The notes under the pieces: model-generated | The model's database searches: none | Seen by the model: the letters and a program-made list of their open reading frames with translations, nothing else | Told to the model about the DNA's origin: nothing | Origin: Lichenifustis flavocetrariae | GTDB taxonomy: Bacteria > Pseudomonadota > Alphaproteobacteria > Rhizobiales > Beijerinckiaceae | Assembly: GCF_026130545.1 (NCBI RefSeq) | Contig: NZ_JAMOIM010000039.1 | Coordinates: 1-46,650, forward strand | Direction of reading: 5' to 3' | DNA length: 46,650 bases | Shown: positions 17,544 to 25,540 of the stretch, piece after piece | Position numbering within the stretch: the stretch's first letter is position 1 | How the letters are laid out: each line of letters starts with the position of its first letter | Translations under genes and position numbers: made by a program

Positions 17544-18953
17544 TCAGAGACTTGGGTGCAATCCGCGAACGGGGCTCACATTCTCCAGCACCGATGCCGC
17601 ATGCAGGATCGTGGTCTCTGCCTGCCATCTGCCCACCAGTTGCACGTTGATCGGCAGCCCCTCGCGGCTCGTCCCGAAGCGCATCGACAGCCCGGGGAGG
17701 CCGGTGACGTTCAGGGGCACGGTCGCGCCCTGGAGGTAGGTCAGGTCGATCGTTTGGCCGTTGACGACCAGTTCGGTGATGCCGTGCTTGTGCGCCGGCA
17801 CCGGCAGTACCGGGGTCAGGAGCACGTCGAAGTCCCGGAAGTACGCCGCGTAGCCGTCCCGGAGCCGCTCCGCCGCCTGCTCGGCCGCGACGTAGTCCTC
17901 CATGGACGTATCCGGCAGCGACAACATCGTCCTGGCCATCTTGTAGATTTCGTCGTCGGGACGGCCTGCGATCGCTTCCCGAAAAGCGGGCTTCATCTCC
18001 ATGACGTGGAGTTTGTTGAACACGTCGAGGGCGAAGTCGCGCTCCAGAGCCGGGATGCGCACTTCTTCGACATGGTGGCCCTCGCCCTTGAGGGCCTCGG
18101 CCGCCGCCTGCACCGTCGCCGCGACCTCGGTATCGATGGGGCCGAAGCCCGGCCCGACCATCCAGCCGACGCGAAGCTTGCGGTCCGGCGCGGCGCCGAT
18201 GCCGGCGTCGAATGGGACGGTGCTGGTCGCGAAGGCGTCCAGGCCGTCGGGGCCGGCCAGCTGCGAGAAGGCGAGCGCGAGGTCGCGGATGCTGCGCGCC
18301 ATCGGGCCGACGTGCCAGAAGCGGCGGGGCGCGCGCGGCCAGATGCCGGTCATCGGCACACGCCCGTGGGTGGCCTTCAGCGATACGATGCCAGTCTGGG
18401 CGGCCGGACCGCGCACCGAGATGGCGAGGTCGGTGCCGAGGCCCAGCGGCGACATCCCCGCCGCGATGGCCGCCGACTCGCCGCCGCTGGAGCCACCCGG
18501 CGTCCGGTCGAGATCCCAGGGGTTGTTCGAGCGGCCGGAGAGCAGGTTGTCGCTCTCGATCCAATAGGAGAACTCGGGAAGGTTGGTCTTGGCGAGCAGG
18601 ATGCCGCCCGCCTTCTTCAGTCGAGCGACGCTGGTCGCGTCGACGTCGGGTGTCCGGCCCTTGAAGATGGGCGAGCCGCGCTGGGTCATCACTCCGGCGG
18701 TGTCGATGGAGTCCTTCACGGTGAAAGGCACGCCGTGCAGGGGCCCGAGATCCAAACCCGCCATGACCGTCGCCTCGGCTTTCCTCGCGGCGGCCATCGC
18801 GTCCTCCGCGACCGTGACGATGGCGTTGATCCTCGGATCGACGGCCTCGATGCGGTCAAGGTGCGCCCGCACGACCTCGACGGGCGAGATCTGCTTGGTC
18901 CGGATCAGCGCGGCCAGTCCGGTCGCGTCGAAGAAGATGATGTTCTGGATCAT
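17544..18953 (-). CDS. Amidase signature family protein
   Basis: A 469-aa enzyme of the amidase signature family, which hydrolyses C-N amide bonds with a Ser-cisSer-Lys triad. The lysine is K80 (FTVKDSIDT), the cis-serine S155 (TPGGSSGGES) and the nucleophile S179. The usual GGS before the nucleophile is replaced by AIS (TDLAISVRGPA), changing the oxyanion-hole glycines, so activity may be altered or lost. The gene diverges from the TetR regulator at 19062, with two matching palindromes between them. The substrate is not predictable. Confidence 0.9.
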   Translation of the reverse strand: MIQNIIFFDATGLAALIRTKQISPVEVVRAHLDRIEAVDPRINAIVTVAEDAMAAARKAEATVMAGLDLGPLHGVPFTVKDSIDTAGVMTQRGSPIFKGRTPDVDATSVARLKKAGGILLAKTNLPEFSYWIESDNLLSGRSNNPWDLDRTPGGSSGGESAAIAAGMSPLGLGTDLAISVRGPAAQTGIVSLKATHGRVPMTGIWPRAPRRFWHVGPMARSIRDLALAFSQLAGPDGLDAFATSTVPFDAGIGAAPDRKLRVGWMVGPGFGPIDTEVAATVQAAAEALKGEGHHVEEVRIPALERDFALDVFNKLHVMEMKPAFREAIAGRPDDEIYKMARTMLSLPDTSMEDYVAAEQAAERLRDGYAAYFRDFDVLLTPVLPVPAHKHGITELVVNGQTIDLTYLQGATVPLNVTGLPGLSMRFGTSREGLPINVQLVGRWQAETTILHAASVLENVSPVRGLHPSL

Positions 18954-18961
18954 GTCATTTC

Positions 18962-18977
18962 CCTACCTATCGTTAGG
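18962..18977. promoter_or_regulatory. Probable TetR operator, amidase side
   Basis: CCTACCTATCGTTAGG is an imperfect 16-bp palindrome just upstream of the amidase start at 18953. A near-identical site in inverted orientation lies at 19021-19036. Such paired palindromes between a TetR gene and its divergent target are the usual operators of the family. Confidence 0.65.
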
Positions 18978-19020
18978 CAGGGTGAAAGTTAGGGCTGGAT
19001 TTCGGTCTCGTCAACCCCTA

Positions 19021-19036
19021 ACTAACGATTGGTAGG
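19021..19036. promoter_or_regulatory. Probable TetR operator, regulator side
   Basis: ACTAACGATTGGTAGG; its reverse complement differs from the 18962 site at two of 16 positions. It is 26 bp upstream of the GTG start of the TetR gene, so binding would repress the regulator itself. Confidence 0.65.
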
Positions 19037-19061
19037 TTTAAGGCGCTCGTTGGAGGCTGGG

Positions 19062-19625
19062 GTGAGTACCAATGCGAAGGAGGCGATCCTGGCCGCCGCC
19101 AGGAAGACCGCGCAGGCACACGGATACGGCGGACTGAGCTACCGCGATCTCGCCGCCGAGGTCGGCATCAAGGCGGCGAGCATCTACCACCACTTCGCCA
19201 GCAAGGCGGACCTCGGCGCGGCGGTCGCGCGGCGCTACTGGGAAGACACGGCGGCCGAGCTTGATGCGATGCTGGCCGAGATCTCCGACCCGGTCCGCTG
19301 CCTGCATCGTTACCCGGACATCTTCCGCCGGTCGCTTGAGGACGGGAACAGGCTATGTTTGTGCAGCTTCATGTCGGCCGAGTACGCCGACCTGCCGGAG
19401 GTCGTGCAGCGGGAGGCCCAGCACTTCGCCGAGGTCAACATCGCGTGGCTCGGGAAAGTGCTGGTCCTGGCGGGAATGGCAGAGCCCGAGGGCAGCGAGG
19501 CGCGGGCACGGGCCATCTTTGCCGCGGTGTCCGGCGCCCAGCTCTACGCCAGGAGCCGTTCGGACGTTTCGCAATTCGATGCCCTCATCGAGAGCTACCG
19601 GACTTCGGGCCTCCTGCCGGCCTAA
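19062..19625 (+). CDS. TetR family repressor
   Basis: A dimeric ligand-responsive repressor, 187 aa from the GTG at 19062 (GGAGG 5 nt upstream). The upstream TTG at 19029 is less likely because it lies inside the operator. The N-terminal HTH reads LSYRDLAAEVGIKAASIYHHF (about residues 26-46), typical of the TetR family. The C-terminal domain contains two cysteines close together (LCLCSF), which could be redox-sensitive (inference). Divergent from the amidase and probably controlling it and itself through the paired sites. Confidence 0.9.
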   Translation: MSTNAKEAILAAARKTAQAHGYGGLSYRDLAAEVGIKAASIYHHFASKADLGAAVARRYWEDTAAELDAMLAEISDPVRCLHRYPDIFRRSLEDGNRLCLCSFMSAEYADLPEVVQREAQHFAEVNIAWLGKVLVLAGMAEPEGSEARARAIFAAVSGAQLYARSRSDVSQFDALIESYRTSGLLPA

Positions 19626-20048
19626 GCGGAGGCGCTATTTGCCCCAATAACGAATTCGCCTCGGCATGTTGTCGAGCGTGCCACCGTCACCTCATGGATC
19701 AGCGCCCATCCAGCGTCTCAGAATTCCCTGACGCCGTTTATTGTACGGCGGTTCGAAATCTCCCTCGACGGCAGATGGGGTCTCCCTGAACACGAGCACC
19801 GGCCATTGCGGCCTCTTTGACTGGCTGACTTGACTGGAGATCGGCTGCGCCTTGATCACCTGCCGCAACGGCGCCCGCCGACCTTCTTCCCCTGCGTTCC
19901 GCATTCCTCGCGAGGCAAGAAGCCCGTCCGGCACCGTCCTCCGCTGCCGCTGCGGTCCTAACGGATGCGGCGACGATCGCCCCCGGTTCCTGGATCGCCA
20001 TCGAGGCCGCAATGGACGCGGGCTCAAGCGAAAACGGGAGATCACCAA

Positions 20049-20369
20049 ATGACGACCATTGGTACCTTCAAGGCTCAAGGCAGCGAGTTCACCGGCGAGA
20101 TCGCCACCCTCACGATCCGGGCCACCAACGTCCGTATCGCTCCCGTGCAGCGCGCGACCCATACGGGACCCAGCCACCGGGTATATGCCGGCCAAGCCGA
20201 AGTCGGGGCAGCGTGGTCCCGGCGGTCGAAGGAAGGTCGCCCGAACCTTTCGGTCCTGCTCGACGATCCGAGCCTGATCGCCCCGGTCTACGCCAGCCTT
20301 CTGGCCGACGAGGACGGTCGGAGCCACAACCTGCTGTGGTCCCGTGGCAACCGATCAAAGGCCGACTGA
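20049..20369 (+). CDS. DUF736 family protein, copy 1
   Basis: A 106-aa protein of the DUF736 family, common on plasmids and conjugative elements of alphaproteobacteria; function unknown. It begins MTTIGTFKAQGSEFTGEIAT and contains SHRVYAGQAEVGAAWSRR, the LSVLLDDPSLIAP core and a basic LLWSRGNRSKAD ending. There is no membrane segment or signal, so it is probably a small cytoplasmic beta-rich protein. The start is fixed by agreement with the other two copies. It is intact, like copy 3; copy 2 is frameshifted. Confidence 0.88.
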   Translation: MTTIGTFKAQGSEFTGEIATLTIRATNVRIAPVQRATHTGPSHRVYAGQAEVGAAWSRRSKEGRPNLSVLLDDPSLIAPVYASLLADEDGRSHNLLWSRGNRSKAD

Positions 20370-20375
20370 ACGAAC

Positions 20376-20408
20376 GCCGGCGCCCCGGCATTCAGCCAAG
20401 GCGCCGGC
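20376..20408 (+). terminator. Hairpin after DUF736 copy 1
   Basis: GCCGGCGCC (20376-20384) and GGCGCCGGC (20400-20408) form a perfect 9-bp stem 7 nt after the stop. Hairpins with GGCGCC arms and a CAAGGC element near the 3' arm follow all three DUF736 genes. There is no T-run. Confidence 0.6.
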
Positions 20409-20489
20409 AAGCGGCATTGAGGCACGACCGTTCGGCATGAATCGCGGATCATGCGGAGGTAACGGGTGCACGGGTCACGGCATCAACCA

Positions 20490-20864
20490 TCACGCGGCGG
20501 CGAGTTGCCAATTCTGGTCGCGGCGGCGACGCAATTCCAGTTCGACGCCGGGCGGCGGGGCAGCGGCGGGTGAGGGCGGCGGATCGTCGTCTCCGTCGTC
20601 CCGGTGTGGTGCACGGCGCCACCGCATCTTCGACGTGAACCGGGGCTTGGAACCGAGGCCTTGTCCGCTTGCGAATGGCAGTGCCGATGGGCCGCGCGAC
20701 GAGTCCAACGCCCGCAGCGCGGCCAGCACCGTGCCGATGCCGACGATCGCGCCGCTGTCGAGCTGGCGCATCGCTGGCAGGTTCGGCACGGCATGGGCGT
20801 CGGAGGCCCAGGCCGCGAGGACGGCTCGCTTGTCGGCGTCGCTCAGGACCCTGCTATGAAGCAC
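20490..20864 (-). CDS. Conserved hypothetical protein, 124 aa
   Basis: It starts MLHSRVLSDADKRAVLAAWA, a helical acidic N-terminus (about residues 1-50) containing a LRQLDSG-like MRQLDSGAIVGIGTVLAALR segment. A low-complexity, charged and proline-rich C-terminal half follows. I recall similar short proteins in Methylobacterium-type genomes but cannot name the family. No catalytic motif is visible. It converges with DUF736 copy 1. Confidence 0.6.
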   Translation of the reverse strand: MLHSRVLSDADKRAVLAAWASDAHAVPNLPAMRQLDSGAIVGIGTVLAALRALDSSRGPSALPFASGQGLGSKPRFTSKMRWRRAPHRDDGDDDPPPSPAAAPPPGVELELRRRRDQNWQLAAA

Positions 20865-20978
20865 GTCGTACGGGCGGCGATTTGGGAGGGCAGAAAAACG
20901 GCTTCAAGGGGTCCACGAAAAATTTTTGCCCTTTTCACCGTTGGGATCGAAGCTCGAAACGCGACGCGGGTTGGCGCC

Positions 20979-21017
20979 GACGTTACCCGCCGCGTCGACG
21001 TCGTGCCGCACTGGGCA
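20979..21017 (+). repeat. Short repeated coding-like segment (copy A)
   Basis: A 39-bp segment that translates as DVTRRVDVVPHWA. A second segment at 43047-43085 translates as DAFGRIEVVPHWA, and the DNA is nearly identical over the last 24 bp. Copy A is the end of an open frame that stops at 21050. It may be a relic of a duplicated gene or a shared regulatory element; both copies lie downstream of a DUF736 unit. Confidence 0.45.
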
Positions 21018-21046
21018 AGCGTGAGTTTCGGCCCCAGATCGCGGAG

Positions 21047-22189
21047 ATGACAAGCTTCACCACGATGACGCGCGAAGCCGCGCTCGAACGGCTTGCGGCC
21101 GTCATCCCGCACGTCGGCCGGGCCTACGCGTCCGGCCGCAACACCGATGTCGGACCGGACCGGGAACCGACCACGACCGCCCTGTCGCCCTTCCTTCGGC
21201 GCCGGCTGCTGCTGGAGGAGGAAGTCGTGTCGGCTGCCCTGGACGAGCACGGCCCGGAGGCCGCCGGCAAGTTCATCGAGGAGGTCTTCTGGCGCTCATA
21301 CTTCAAAGGCCACCTCGAAACGCGACCCGCGATCTGGACGCGTTACGCTGCCCTGGTCGCCGAGGGGAAGGACCGGATCGCCTCGCAATCCGGTCTGCGC
21401 CGGGTCTACGAGAGCGGCGTGGCCGGGAGCACCGGGATCGACGGATTCGACGACTGGGCACGCGAACTGTCGGAGACCGGGTGGTTGCACAATCACGCCC
21501 GGATGTGGTTCGCCTCCATCTGGATCTTCACCCTGCGACTGCCGTGGGCGCTCGGCGCTGATTTCTTCCTTCGCCACCTCGTCGACGGCGATCCGGCCAG
21601 CAACACCCTGTCCTGGCGATGGGTCGCCGGATTGCACACGCGTGGCAAGGTCTACGCCGCCCGCGCGGACAACATCCGGCGGTACACCGACGGCCGCTTT
21701 TCGCCCCAGGGATTGAACGAGTCGCCGGAGGCGATCGAGGAAGGCGATCCCCCGGAGTTGAAGCCGCTGCCCAGGCCAGATCCGATTCCGAACGGTGAGA
21801 TCGCGCTCTTGCTGCACCTCGATGACCTGTATCCGGAGAGCCTGCCCCTCGGCGAGGCCAAGGTCGTGCGGATCGGTTGCCTCCTTGCCCACCCGCCCGA
21901 TGCCGTGGTGCACGTCCGTCGCGCCGACGAGCAAGCGATGGCTGACGCCCTGGAGCGCGCGAAGGCGTATTTCGGCTGCGATGCCGGGCCGGCCACGGAG
22001 GGGTGGGCCGGCGACCTGCCGATCGTCACGCCGTGGGCGCCCGTGGGCCCGTCCGCGTCGGCCCTCCCGTCCGATAGTTCGCGGATAAGGCGCCGTTGGG
22101 ACGATCTCACCTGGCCGCGAGCCACCAGGGGGTACTTCCAGGTCAAGACGGCCATCCCGTCGATCTTGCGGGATCGCTTGGTTCGCTGA
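21047..22189 (+). CDS. Photolyase/cryptochrome-like FAD-binding domain protein without antenna domain
   Basis: A 380-aa protein matching the helical FAD-binding half of the photolyase/cryptochrome family. Recognisable elements are ALSPFLRRRLLLEEEVV, EEVFWRSYFKGHLE, GIDGFDDWARELSETGWLHN, HARMWFAS and FFLRHLVDGDPASNTLSWRW. These correspond to the flavin and substrate pocket of photolyases. The usual N-terminal alpha/beta antenna domain (about 130-200 residues) is missing. A C-terminal extension (about 250-380) is unlike classical photolyases. Start at 21047: the longer open frame upstream is low-quality shadow sequence. Light-driven repair or blue-light sensing is inferred. Confidence 0.82.
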   Translation: MTSFTTMTREAALERLAAVIPHVGRAYASGRNTDVGPDREPTTTALSPFLRRRLLLEEEVVSAALDEHGPEAAGKFIEEVFWRSYFKGHLETRPAIWTRYAALVAEGKDRIASQSGLRRVYESGVAGSTGIDGFDDWARELSETGWLHNHARMWFASIWIFTLRLPWALGADFFLRHLVDGDPASNTLSWRWVAGLHTRGKVYAARADNIRRYTDGRFSPQGLNESPEAIEEGDPPELKPLPRPDPIPNGEIALLLHLDDLYPESLPLGEAKVVRIGCLLAHPPDAVVHVRRADEQAMADALERAKAYFGCDAGPATEGWAGDLPIVTPWAPVGPSASALPSDSSRIRRRWDDLTWPRATRGYFQVKTAIPSILRDRLVR

Positions 22190-22223
22190 CCTGAGCGGCT
22201 TCCCTCCGTGCGGAGAAAGACGC

Positions 22224-22562
22224 TCAGGTCCCGCCATCCTCGATGGTTCGGTACCACTCGGCATAGGGCGTCGTGCGGGCCATGTGGCGGTTCAGGTCGG
22301 GGGCGCCGTCGTCCCACCAGACCGGGCCACGTTCGCCCAGGGCGATCTTGGCATCGTCGACGGCGGCGGCCGCCAAGGCGTCTCGATCACCGCTTCGTCG
22401 AGCAACACCGACCGCTCGCCTGGCCCGCATCAGTTCGGCGGTGAGCTTGGCGCGTTCAACGTCTGGTAGCGCCGGATTCGTGCAACGCCACAGCCTGCCC
22501 CGGACTACGAAATACCTGCCGTCCGGAGTGACCGGGTATTGCTCAGGCACGCAGCGGCTCAT
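22224..22562 (-). CDS. Conserved hypothetical protein, 112 aa
   Basis: It starts MSRCVPEQYPVTPDGRYFVV, followed by GRLWRCTNPALPD, a helical ERAKLTAELMRARRAVG segment, and ends with WWDDGAPDLNRHMARTTPYA. I recall this architecture (PVTPDGRYFVVRGRLWR with a DGAPDLNRH ending) from many alphaproteobacterial genomes as an unnamed conserved protein, often near DNA repair genes. No catalytic residues can be assigned. It lies 49 nt downstream of the UmuD-like gene in the same direction, so co-transcription is likely. Confidence 0.75.
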   Translation of the reverse strand: MSRCVPEQYPVTPDGRYFVVRGRLWRCTNPALPDVERAKLTAELMRARRAVGVARRSGDRDALAAAAVDDAKIALGERGPVWWDDGAPDLNRHMARTTPYAEWYRTIEDGGT

Positions 22563-22611
22563 TCGGTGAGATCGCGTGCCGCAGTCGCGGCGCGAGGGTA
22601 AGCGTCACGAA

Positions 22612-23151
22612 TCAGAACTTCCGGATGGATGCGCTCACCACGCCCCAGACCTCGAAGTCCGATCCTTCTTTGATTTCGATGTTCTTGAACAAGCGGTTTT
22701 CGGCCTGGAGCCAAACCCGTCCGCCCTTCGTCCTGTACCGCTTGATCGTGAACTCGCCGTCGAGCAGCGCAAGCACGATGGAGCCTTCCGCCGGCGCCCG
22801 GGACCGGTCCACCACGGCGATGTCACCGGGGAAGAGCCCGACGCCCGTCATGCTTTCGCCCGCGATCCGCACCGCGAACGTTGCGGCCGCGTTCGTGACC
22901 AGCAGCTCGTTGAAATCGAGCGGCCGGTCCAGGTGGTCGTCGGCCGGCGATGGGAAGCCACACTCGGCCTGCGACGCCATGAGGGGCACTGTCGCCGCCG
23001 TGCGGGACTCGACGTCCAGGAAAATGTTGATGTCGCCGGCGCGCAGCGTCCGCTCTGCAAGGCGCTTGGCCAGCGACGCAACTGGCAGCGGCAATCTCAC
23101 GACTTTGGTTGCCTCGCCGGGAGGCCTTCCCATTCTCGCCATCGCTGCCAT
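22612..23151 (-). CDS. UmuD-like S24 family peptidase
   Basis: A LexA/UmuD-type self-cleaving protein, 179 aa. The cleavage site is visible at C64-G65 in AECGFPSPA, the nucleophile at S100 (AGESMTGVG) and the general-base lysine at K137 (GEFTIKRY). The N-terminus is longer than in E. coli UmuD and includes a helical KVVRLPLPVASLAKRLAE segment. AGGAAAG precedes the ATG at 23151. No umuC polymerase gene is adjacent and I found no alphaproteobacterial SOS box (GTTC-N7-GTTC) upstream. With the photolyase-like gene nearby it suggests a DNA damage locus. Confidence 0.88.
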   Translation of the reverse strand: MAAMARMGRPPGEATKVVRLPLPVASLAKRLAERTLRAGDINIFLDVESRTAATVPLMASQAECGFPSPADDHLDRPLDFNELLVTNAAATFAVRIAGESMTGVGLFPGDIAVVDRSRAPAEGSIVLALLDGEFTIKRYRTKGGRVWLQAENRLFKNIEIKEGSDFEVWGVVSASIRKF

Positions 23152-23286
23152 GCTTTCCTGACTTCCTGTTACGGAAACTCTGGCAGCTCAAGTTGGGTCC
23201 GGCAAGCGATAACGTTCGCAGCGACCCTGACGGCGGGGAGGCGTCCCTACGGCCCTATGTGGGGAGAGCGGGCCGCCTCCCCGCCG

Positions 23287-24222
23287 TCAGATCGATCGAT
23301 TGCTCCGGGGCGGGTCGCTTCCCGGACGGTCAGCCGCCGTATTCGCTTTCAGGTGGACGACCAGCGCATCGATGAAGACCCGGACCTTGGCCGAGAGGCT
23401 GCGATGGCTCGGGTAGAGCGCGTGGACATCGACCGACTCCGGTTCAAGCGTGGGAAGCACCCGGACCAATTCACTCCTGGCGACGGCGGGGGCGGCGAGG
23501 AAATCCGGAAGGCGCGCGATGCCGCCACCACCGACCAGCACGACGAGCATGGCGGCGGGTTCAGGCACGACCATGACAGGCTGGAACTCGACGGCCGCCT
23601 CCTTGCCCTCGCCGGTGTGGAAACACCACCTCGTTGCCTTGTCGGCCCGGTCCAGGAGGTCGTGGCCGCTCAGGTCGTCCACCGAAGCGGGGACGCCCCG
23701 GGCCGCCAGGTAGGCCGGGCTCGCGCAGGTCCACAGCTGCATCGTGGCTAGGCGGCGGGAGATCAGTCCGGATTCGGCGAGTGTGCCGATCCGCACGACG
23801 AGATCGACATCCTCGGCCAGCACGTCGATCGTGCGGTTGTCGATGCTGAGCACGACGCGGACGTCGGGATACCGCGCGCGGAAGCCGGGCAGCATCGGCG
23901 CCAGCAGCCCCACGGCGAAGGTGAATGGCGCGTTGACCCGCAGCGTGCCACGCGGCTTGCCCGCGAAGCTGCCGAGGGCGTTCCCTGCCTCGTCGACGTC
24001 GTTCAGGATGCGGAGGGCGTGGGGATGCAGGAGGGCGCCGGCGTCGGTCAGTCGAAGGTGCCGGGTCGATCGCTCGACCAGGACCGCGCCCACCGCCGCT
24101 TCCAGCCTCGCCAGCGACCGACTGATCGACGACTTCGGCGCATCGAGGGCGCGCGCCGCCGCCGACACGCTTCGCAGCTCGACGATGCGGACGAAGGCGC
24201 GGAGGTCGACGAGATCCATCAT
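23287..24222 (-). CDS. LysR family transcriptional regulator
   Basis: A regulator of 311 aa from the ATG at 24222 (MMDLVDLRAFVRIVE). The frame is open to 24258 but that start would place the perfect inverted repeat at 24231 inside the gene. The N-terminal winged HTH (SVSAAARALDAPKSSISRSLARLE) and the effector domain starting near residue 90 (GTLRVNAPFTFA) match the GcvA-like subgroup. It diverges from the NmrA-like gene at 24348 and probably regulates it. Confidence 0.92.
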   Translation of the reverse strand: MMDLVDLRAFVRIVELRSVSAAARALDAPKSSISRSLARLEAAVGAVLVERSTRHLRLTDAGALLHPHALRILNDVDEAGNALGSFAGKPRGTLRVNAPFTFAVGLLAPMLPGFRARYPDVRVVLSIDNRTIDVLAEDVDLVVRIGTLAESGLISRRLATMQLWTCASPAYLAARGVPASVDDLSGHDLLDRADKATRWCFHTGEGKEAAVEFQPVMVVPEPAAMLVVLVGGGGIARLPDFLAAPAVARSELVRVLPTLEPESVDVHALYPSHRSLSAKVRVFIDALVVHLKANTAADRPGSDPPRSNRSI

Positions 24223-24230
24223 TCGTCCAT

Positions 24231-24248
24231 CGTTCCAGACGTGGAACG
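24231..24248. promoter_or_regulatory. Probable LysR binding site
   Basis: CGTTCCA (24231-24237) and TGGAACG (24242-24248) form a perfect inverted repeat with a 4-bp centre, 9 bp upstream of the LysR start and about 100 bp upstream of the divergent NmrA-like gene. Such a site is where autorepression by a LysR protein would be expected. Confidence 0.6.
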
Positions 24249-24347
24249 CGCTGTCCAATCGGAGGTGGCTATTCTCCGCATGGGAACGACCTATCTCCTC
24301 GGCATGCCGAATTACCGTGCCGCCGTGTCGGCTCGAAAGGAAAACTG

Positions 24348-25232
24348 ATGACCATTCTGCTGGCGGGGGCGACGGGCGCCCTCGGAGGTCGGATAGCGCG
24401 AGAGTTGCGCCTTCGCCATGTCGACGTGAAGGCGATCGTCCGGCGAGGCACGACGCCCAACAAGATCGCGCGATTGGAGGCCCTGGGCGTGACCGTCGTG
24501 GAACTCGATCCCGACGACGGTTCGCAGGTGACGGCGGCCTGTCGCGGCGCGTCCTGCGTGGTCTCGGCCCTGAACGGCCTGCGTCCCGTGATCATCGACA
24601 CTCAGGAGGTGTTGCTCCAGTCGGCGGTCGCCGCCGGCGTGCCACGCTTCATCCCCTCGGACTTCTCCCTCGACTTCACGAAGACGCCACCTGGCAGCAA
24701 CCGCAACCTCGACCTTCGCCGCGACTTCCACAAGCTGCTCGACGCGGCGCCGATCAAGGGCACCTCCATTCTGAACGGTGGCTTCATGGAGCTGCTGGCG
24801 GGCCAGGCGCCGTTCCTCCTCTTCAAGCCCAAACGCGTGCTCTACTTCGGGGACGTCGACCAGCGGCTCGACTTCACGACCATGGACGACGTCGCCGCCT
24901 TCACGGCCGAGGCGGCACTCGATCCCACGACGCCGAGGGTCCTCCGCATCGCCGGTGACCAGGTCAGCGCGCGTGACTTGGCCGCTATCGCCGGCAAGGT
25001 CACGGGCAAGCCGTTTAAGACGTTGCGCGCCGGGAACCTTGGAGCGCTCGCTGCGGTGATACGGATTCTGCGGGCAGTCGCGCCGGGCCGGCGGTCGGTT
25101 TTCCCGCCGTGGCAGGGCATGCAGTACATGCACAACATGTTCACCGGACAAGGGAAGCTCGCACCCCTCGACAACGGTCGCTATCCGGGGCTGCGCTGGA
25201 CGTCGGTCGCTGAGGTGCTTGCCACTCGCTGA
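24348..25232 (+). CDS. NmrA/isoflavone reductase-like NAD(P)-binding protein
   Basis: An atypical SDR of 294 aa. The first strand and glycine motif (LLAGATGALGGRIA, about residues 4-17) bind NAD(P); R32-R33 downstream (IVRRGTT) suggest NADP preference. The FIPSDFSLDFTK segment and a lysine-free active site fit the isoflavone reductase-like group. GGAAAACTG precedes the ATG. It is a single gene divergent from LysR; probable role: reduction of an aromatic or electrophilic compound (inference). Confidence 0.88.
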   Translation: MTILLAGATGALGGRIARELRLRHVDVKAIVRRGTTPNKIARLEALGVTVVELDPDDGSQVTAACRGASCVVSALNGLRPVIIDTQEVLLQSAVAAGVPRFIPSDFSLDFTKTPPGSNRNLDLRRDFHKLLDAAPIKGTSILNGGFMELLAGQAPFLLFKPKRVLYFGDVDQRLDFTTMDDVAAFTAEAALDPTTPRVLRIAGDQVSARDLAAIAGKVTGKPFKTLRAGNLGALAAVIRILRAVAPGRRSVFPPWQGMQYMHNMFTGQGKLAPLDNGRYPGLRWTSVAEVLATR

Positions 25233-25540
25233 GCGGGAACGCCGCTTGAACGATTGGTCCGTGTCACCGGCGCCTCCTCCCCTTTAGGCTATCCCCACGC
25301 CTCGCGGCCCCTTCGACTGGCTGACCTGACCGGAGGGCGGCTTCGCCTCGATCGCCTGCCGCAACGGCGTCGGCCGAGCTTCTTCCCCTGCATCCCGCAT
25401 TCCTCGCGAGGCAAGAAGCCCGCCTTTGCCGTCCTCCGCTGACGCTGCGGTCCGAACGGATGCGGCGTCGATCGCCCCCGGTACCTGGATCGCCATCGAG
25501 GCCGCGATGGACGCGGGCTCGATCGAAACGGGAGATCGAC

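Larger units (their letters stand above)
19808..20408 (+). repeat. DUF736 unit, copy 1 (leader + gene + hairpin)
   Basis: The first of three dispersed copies of a unit of about 600 bp. A 241-nt leader starts at GCGGCCTC and contains a perfect CCTCGCGAGG palindrome (19906-19915). Next comes the DUF736 gene, then a GGCGCC-type hairpin. Copies 2 (25304-25899) and 3 (42390-42989) match over the whole leader by eye, with leader lengths of 237 and 243 nt. Small indels between copies break any reading frame through the leader, so it is more likely a regulatory RNA or promoter region than a gene. Confidence 0.8.

Noticed and set aside
20669-21046. Long upstream extension of the photolyase-like frame
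   Set aside because: The residues are Arg/Pro-rich without motifs and overlap a better minus-strand ORF; the family-like sequence begins at 21047.
25254-25442. 62-codon ORF in the DUF736 leader (copy 2)
   Set aside because: The frame is not conserved in copies 1 and 3 because of indels, so it is unlikely to be translated as such.
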